This document shows, piece by piece, positions 5,924 through 6,536 of a DNA stretch of 6,536 nt. The notes beneath the pieces are model-generated. The model was not told the DNA's origin. It did no database searches and saw nothing but the letters and a program-made list of their open reading frames with translations. The DNA is from Thermomicrobiaceae bacterium (GTDB taxonomy: Bacteria; Chloroflexota; Chloroflexia; Thermomicrobiales; Thermomicrobiaceae). The stretch lies in assembly GCA_025966355.1 (NCBI GenBank), contig JAICWZ010000113.1, positions 1 through 6,536 of the forward strand. Reading direction: 5' to 3'. How positions within the stretch are numbered: the stretch's first letter is position 1; the number at the start of each line of letters is the position of its first letter. A program made the position numbers and the translations under genes.

Positions 5924-6536
5924 TCAGTGCCACAGAACGCGCATTTGGGTCGTCACGTCGAAGGGGTCGTCGCCGCGTTGGGCAGCCAGGATCGCCTGGG
6001 CCCTGGGATCTTTCCAGTAGAGCGGCTCTCCGGCGCTGACGTACCGATTCCAGGCACGCGCGAAGGCATCGGCCCGTTCGCGATTGGCGGCGAGCCATTC
6101 CGGTACGGCGTGATAGACGACGGTCCGGCCGCGTGTCCGACCGGCAGAGAGTCGCAGCGCCAGCGCGGCCGATTGCAGGAGCGACGCCGGGCGGTTGACG
6201 ACGAAGCGCGGGATGATGTAGCGCGGTGCCGCCAGCGGTGCCAGGAGTTGATCGATTGCTTCGGCAAATCGCGCGCTCTCCTCGGTCGTCGCGCCATCGA
6301 GAAAGCAGCGATACTGGCCGTCCTCCTGCACCACGACGCGCACATTGGCTGGACCGAGGTCGTGCGCGATGTCGCCGGTCGCGGCCAGCGCCTCGGCAAC
6401 GGCCGCCGCGAAGTCCTCCAGTACGCCGGAGGGTTGCGATCGCGCGAGCGCCTGCTCCAGCGACCGGCTCAGCCAGGCGCCACCGCCGCCGAGCAGCGCC
6501 AGTCCGCCGGCCAGCCCGAGCAGATCGGGCCCAGCC
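5924..6536 (-). CDS. Unrecognised protein, C-terminal part (open at the window edge)
   Basis: About 203 codons are visible; the frame stays open to the window edge, so the true start lies beyond it. The internal GTG at 6343 is not the start because the coding character continues upstream. The visible part opens with a Gly/Leu/Ala-rich stretch (PDLLGLAGGLALLGGGG), then an Ala-rich helical region. Next comes a compact domain with VRVVVQEDGQYRCFLDG, an acidic helix ESARFAEAIDQLLAPL, PRYIIPRFVV, then VVYHAVPEWLAANRERADAFARAWNRYVS. It ends ILAAQRGDDPFDVTTQMRVLWH and TGA at 5924-5926. The ending faintly recalls C-terminal regions of some DEAD/DEAH-helicase-like proteins of Actinobacteria and Chloroflexota, but no helicase motif is visible here, so I do not assign that function. 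The frame is intact with codon use like its neighbours. No clear terminator directly follows its stop. Confidence 0.75.
   Translation of the reverse strand, partial: AGPDLLGLAGGLALLGGGGAWLSRSLEQALARSQPSGVLEDFAAAVAEALAATGDIAHDLGPANVRVVVQEDGQYRCFLDGATTEESARFAEAIDQLLAPLAAPRYIIPRFVVNRPASLLQSAALALRLSAGRTRGRTVVYHAVPEWLAANRERADAFARAWNRYVSAGEPLYWKDPRAQAILAAQRGDDPFDVTTQMRVLWH

Overview
The window is GC-rich (about 60% by eye) and bacterial. Most of it encodes parts of two peptide/nickel-family (Dpp/Opp-type) ABC importers in convergent orientation. The substrate-binding lipoprotein has a Tat signal behind a short N-terminal helix-like stretch, a lipobox and a long Ser/Thr/Gly-rich tether. That arrangement, with the GC content, suggests a Chloroflexota bacterium of the Thermomicrobia type. 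This placement is an inference from style; no marker gene is present.

Layout. Positions 1-1110 (+) hold the 3' end of a DppB-type permease and a complete DppC-type permease, joined stop-to-start. Positions 1111-1350 are the convergent intergenic gap, packed with perfect and near-perfect inverted repeats. Positions 1351-5023 (-) hold a second transporter set, transcribed in the order binding protein, DppB, DppC. A 15-bp perfect hairpin lies between the binding-protein gene and dppB. The two DppC proteins align without gaps over 264 residues, and the visible part of the two DppB proteins is about 75% identical. The arrangement is therefore an inverted pair of paralogous permease modules. No ATPase subunit is encoded in the window.

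Positions 5024-5651 are mostly non-coding. Close to the binding-protein gene there is a well-placed Shine-Dalgarno sequence that leads into a two-codon ATG-AGT-TAG frame. Farther upstream are an isolated consensus Shine-Dalgarno sequence and a good sigma-70-like promoter that would give a leader of nearly 400 nt. Positions 5652-5771 (-) encode a 39-residue single-span membrane protein that is easily missed. It has a near-perfect ribosome binding site and a terminator-like hairpin just downstream. Positions 5924-6536 (-) are the C-terminal part of a larger protein I do not recognise with confidence.

How the genes work together: the lipoprotein would capture an oligopeptide-like ligand outside the membrane and deliver it to the DppB/DppC channel, with ATPases supplied from elsewhere. 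The hairpin after the binding-protein gene would allow far more binding protein than permease to be made. The most unusual items are the hidden small membrane protein, the start-stop element before the binding-protein gene, and the palindrome cluster between the convergent operons.
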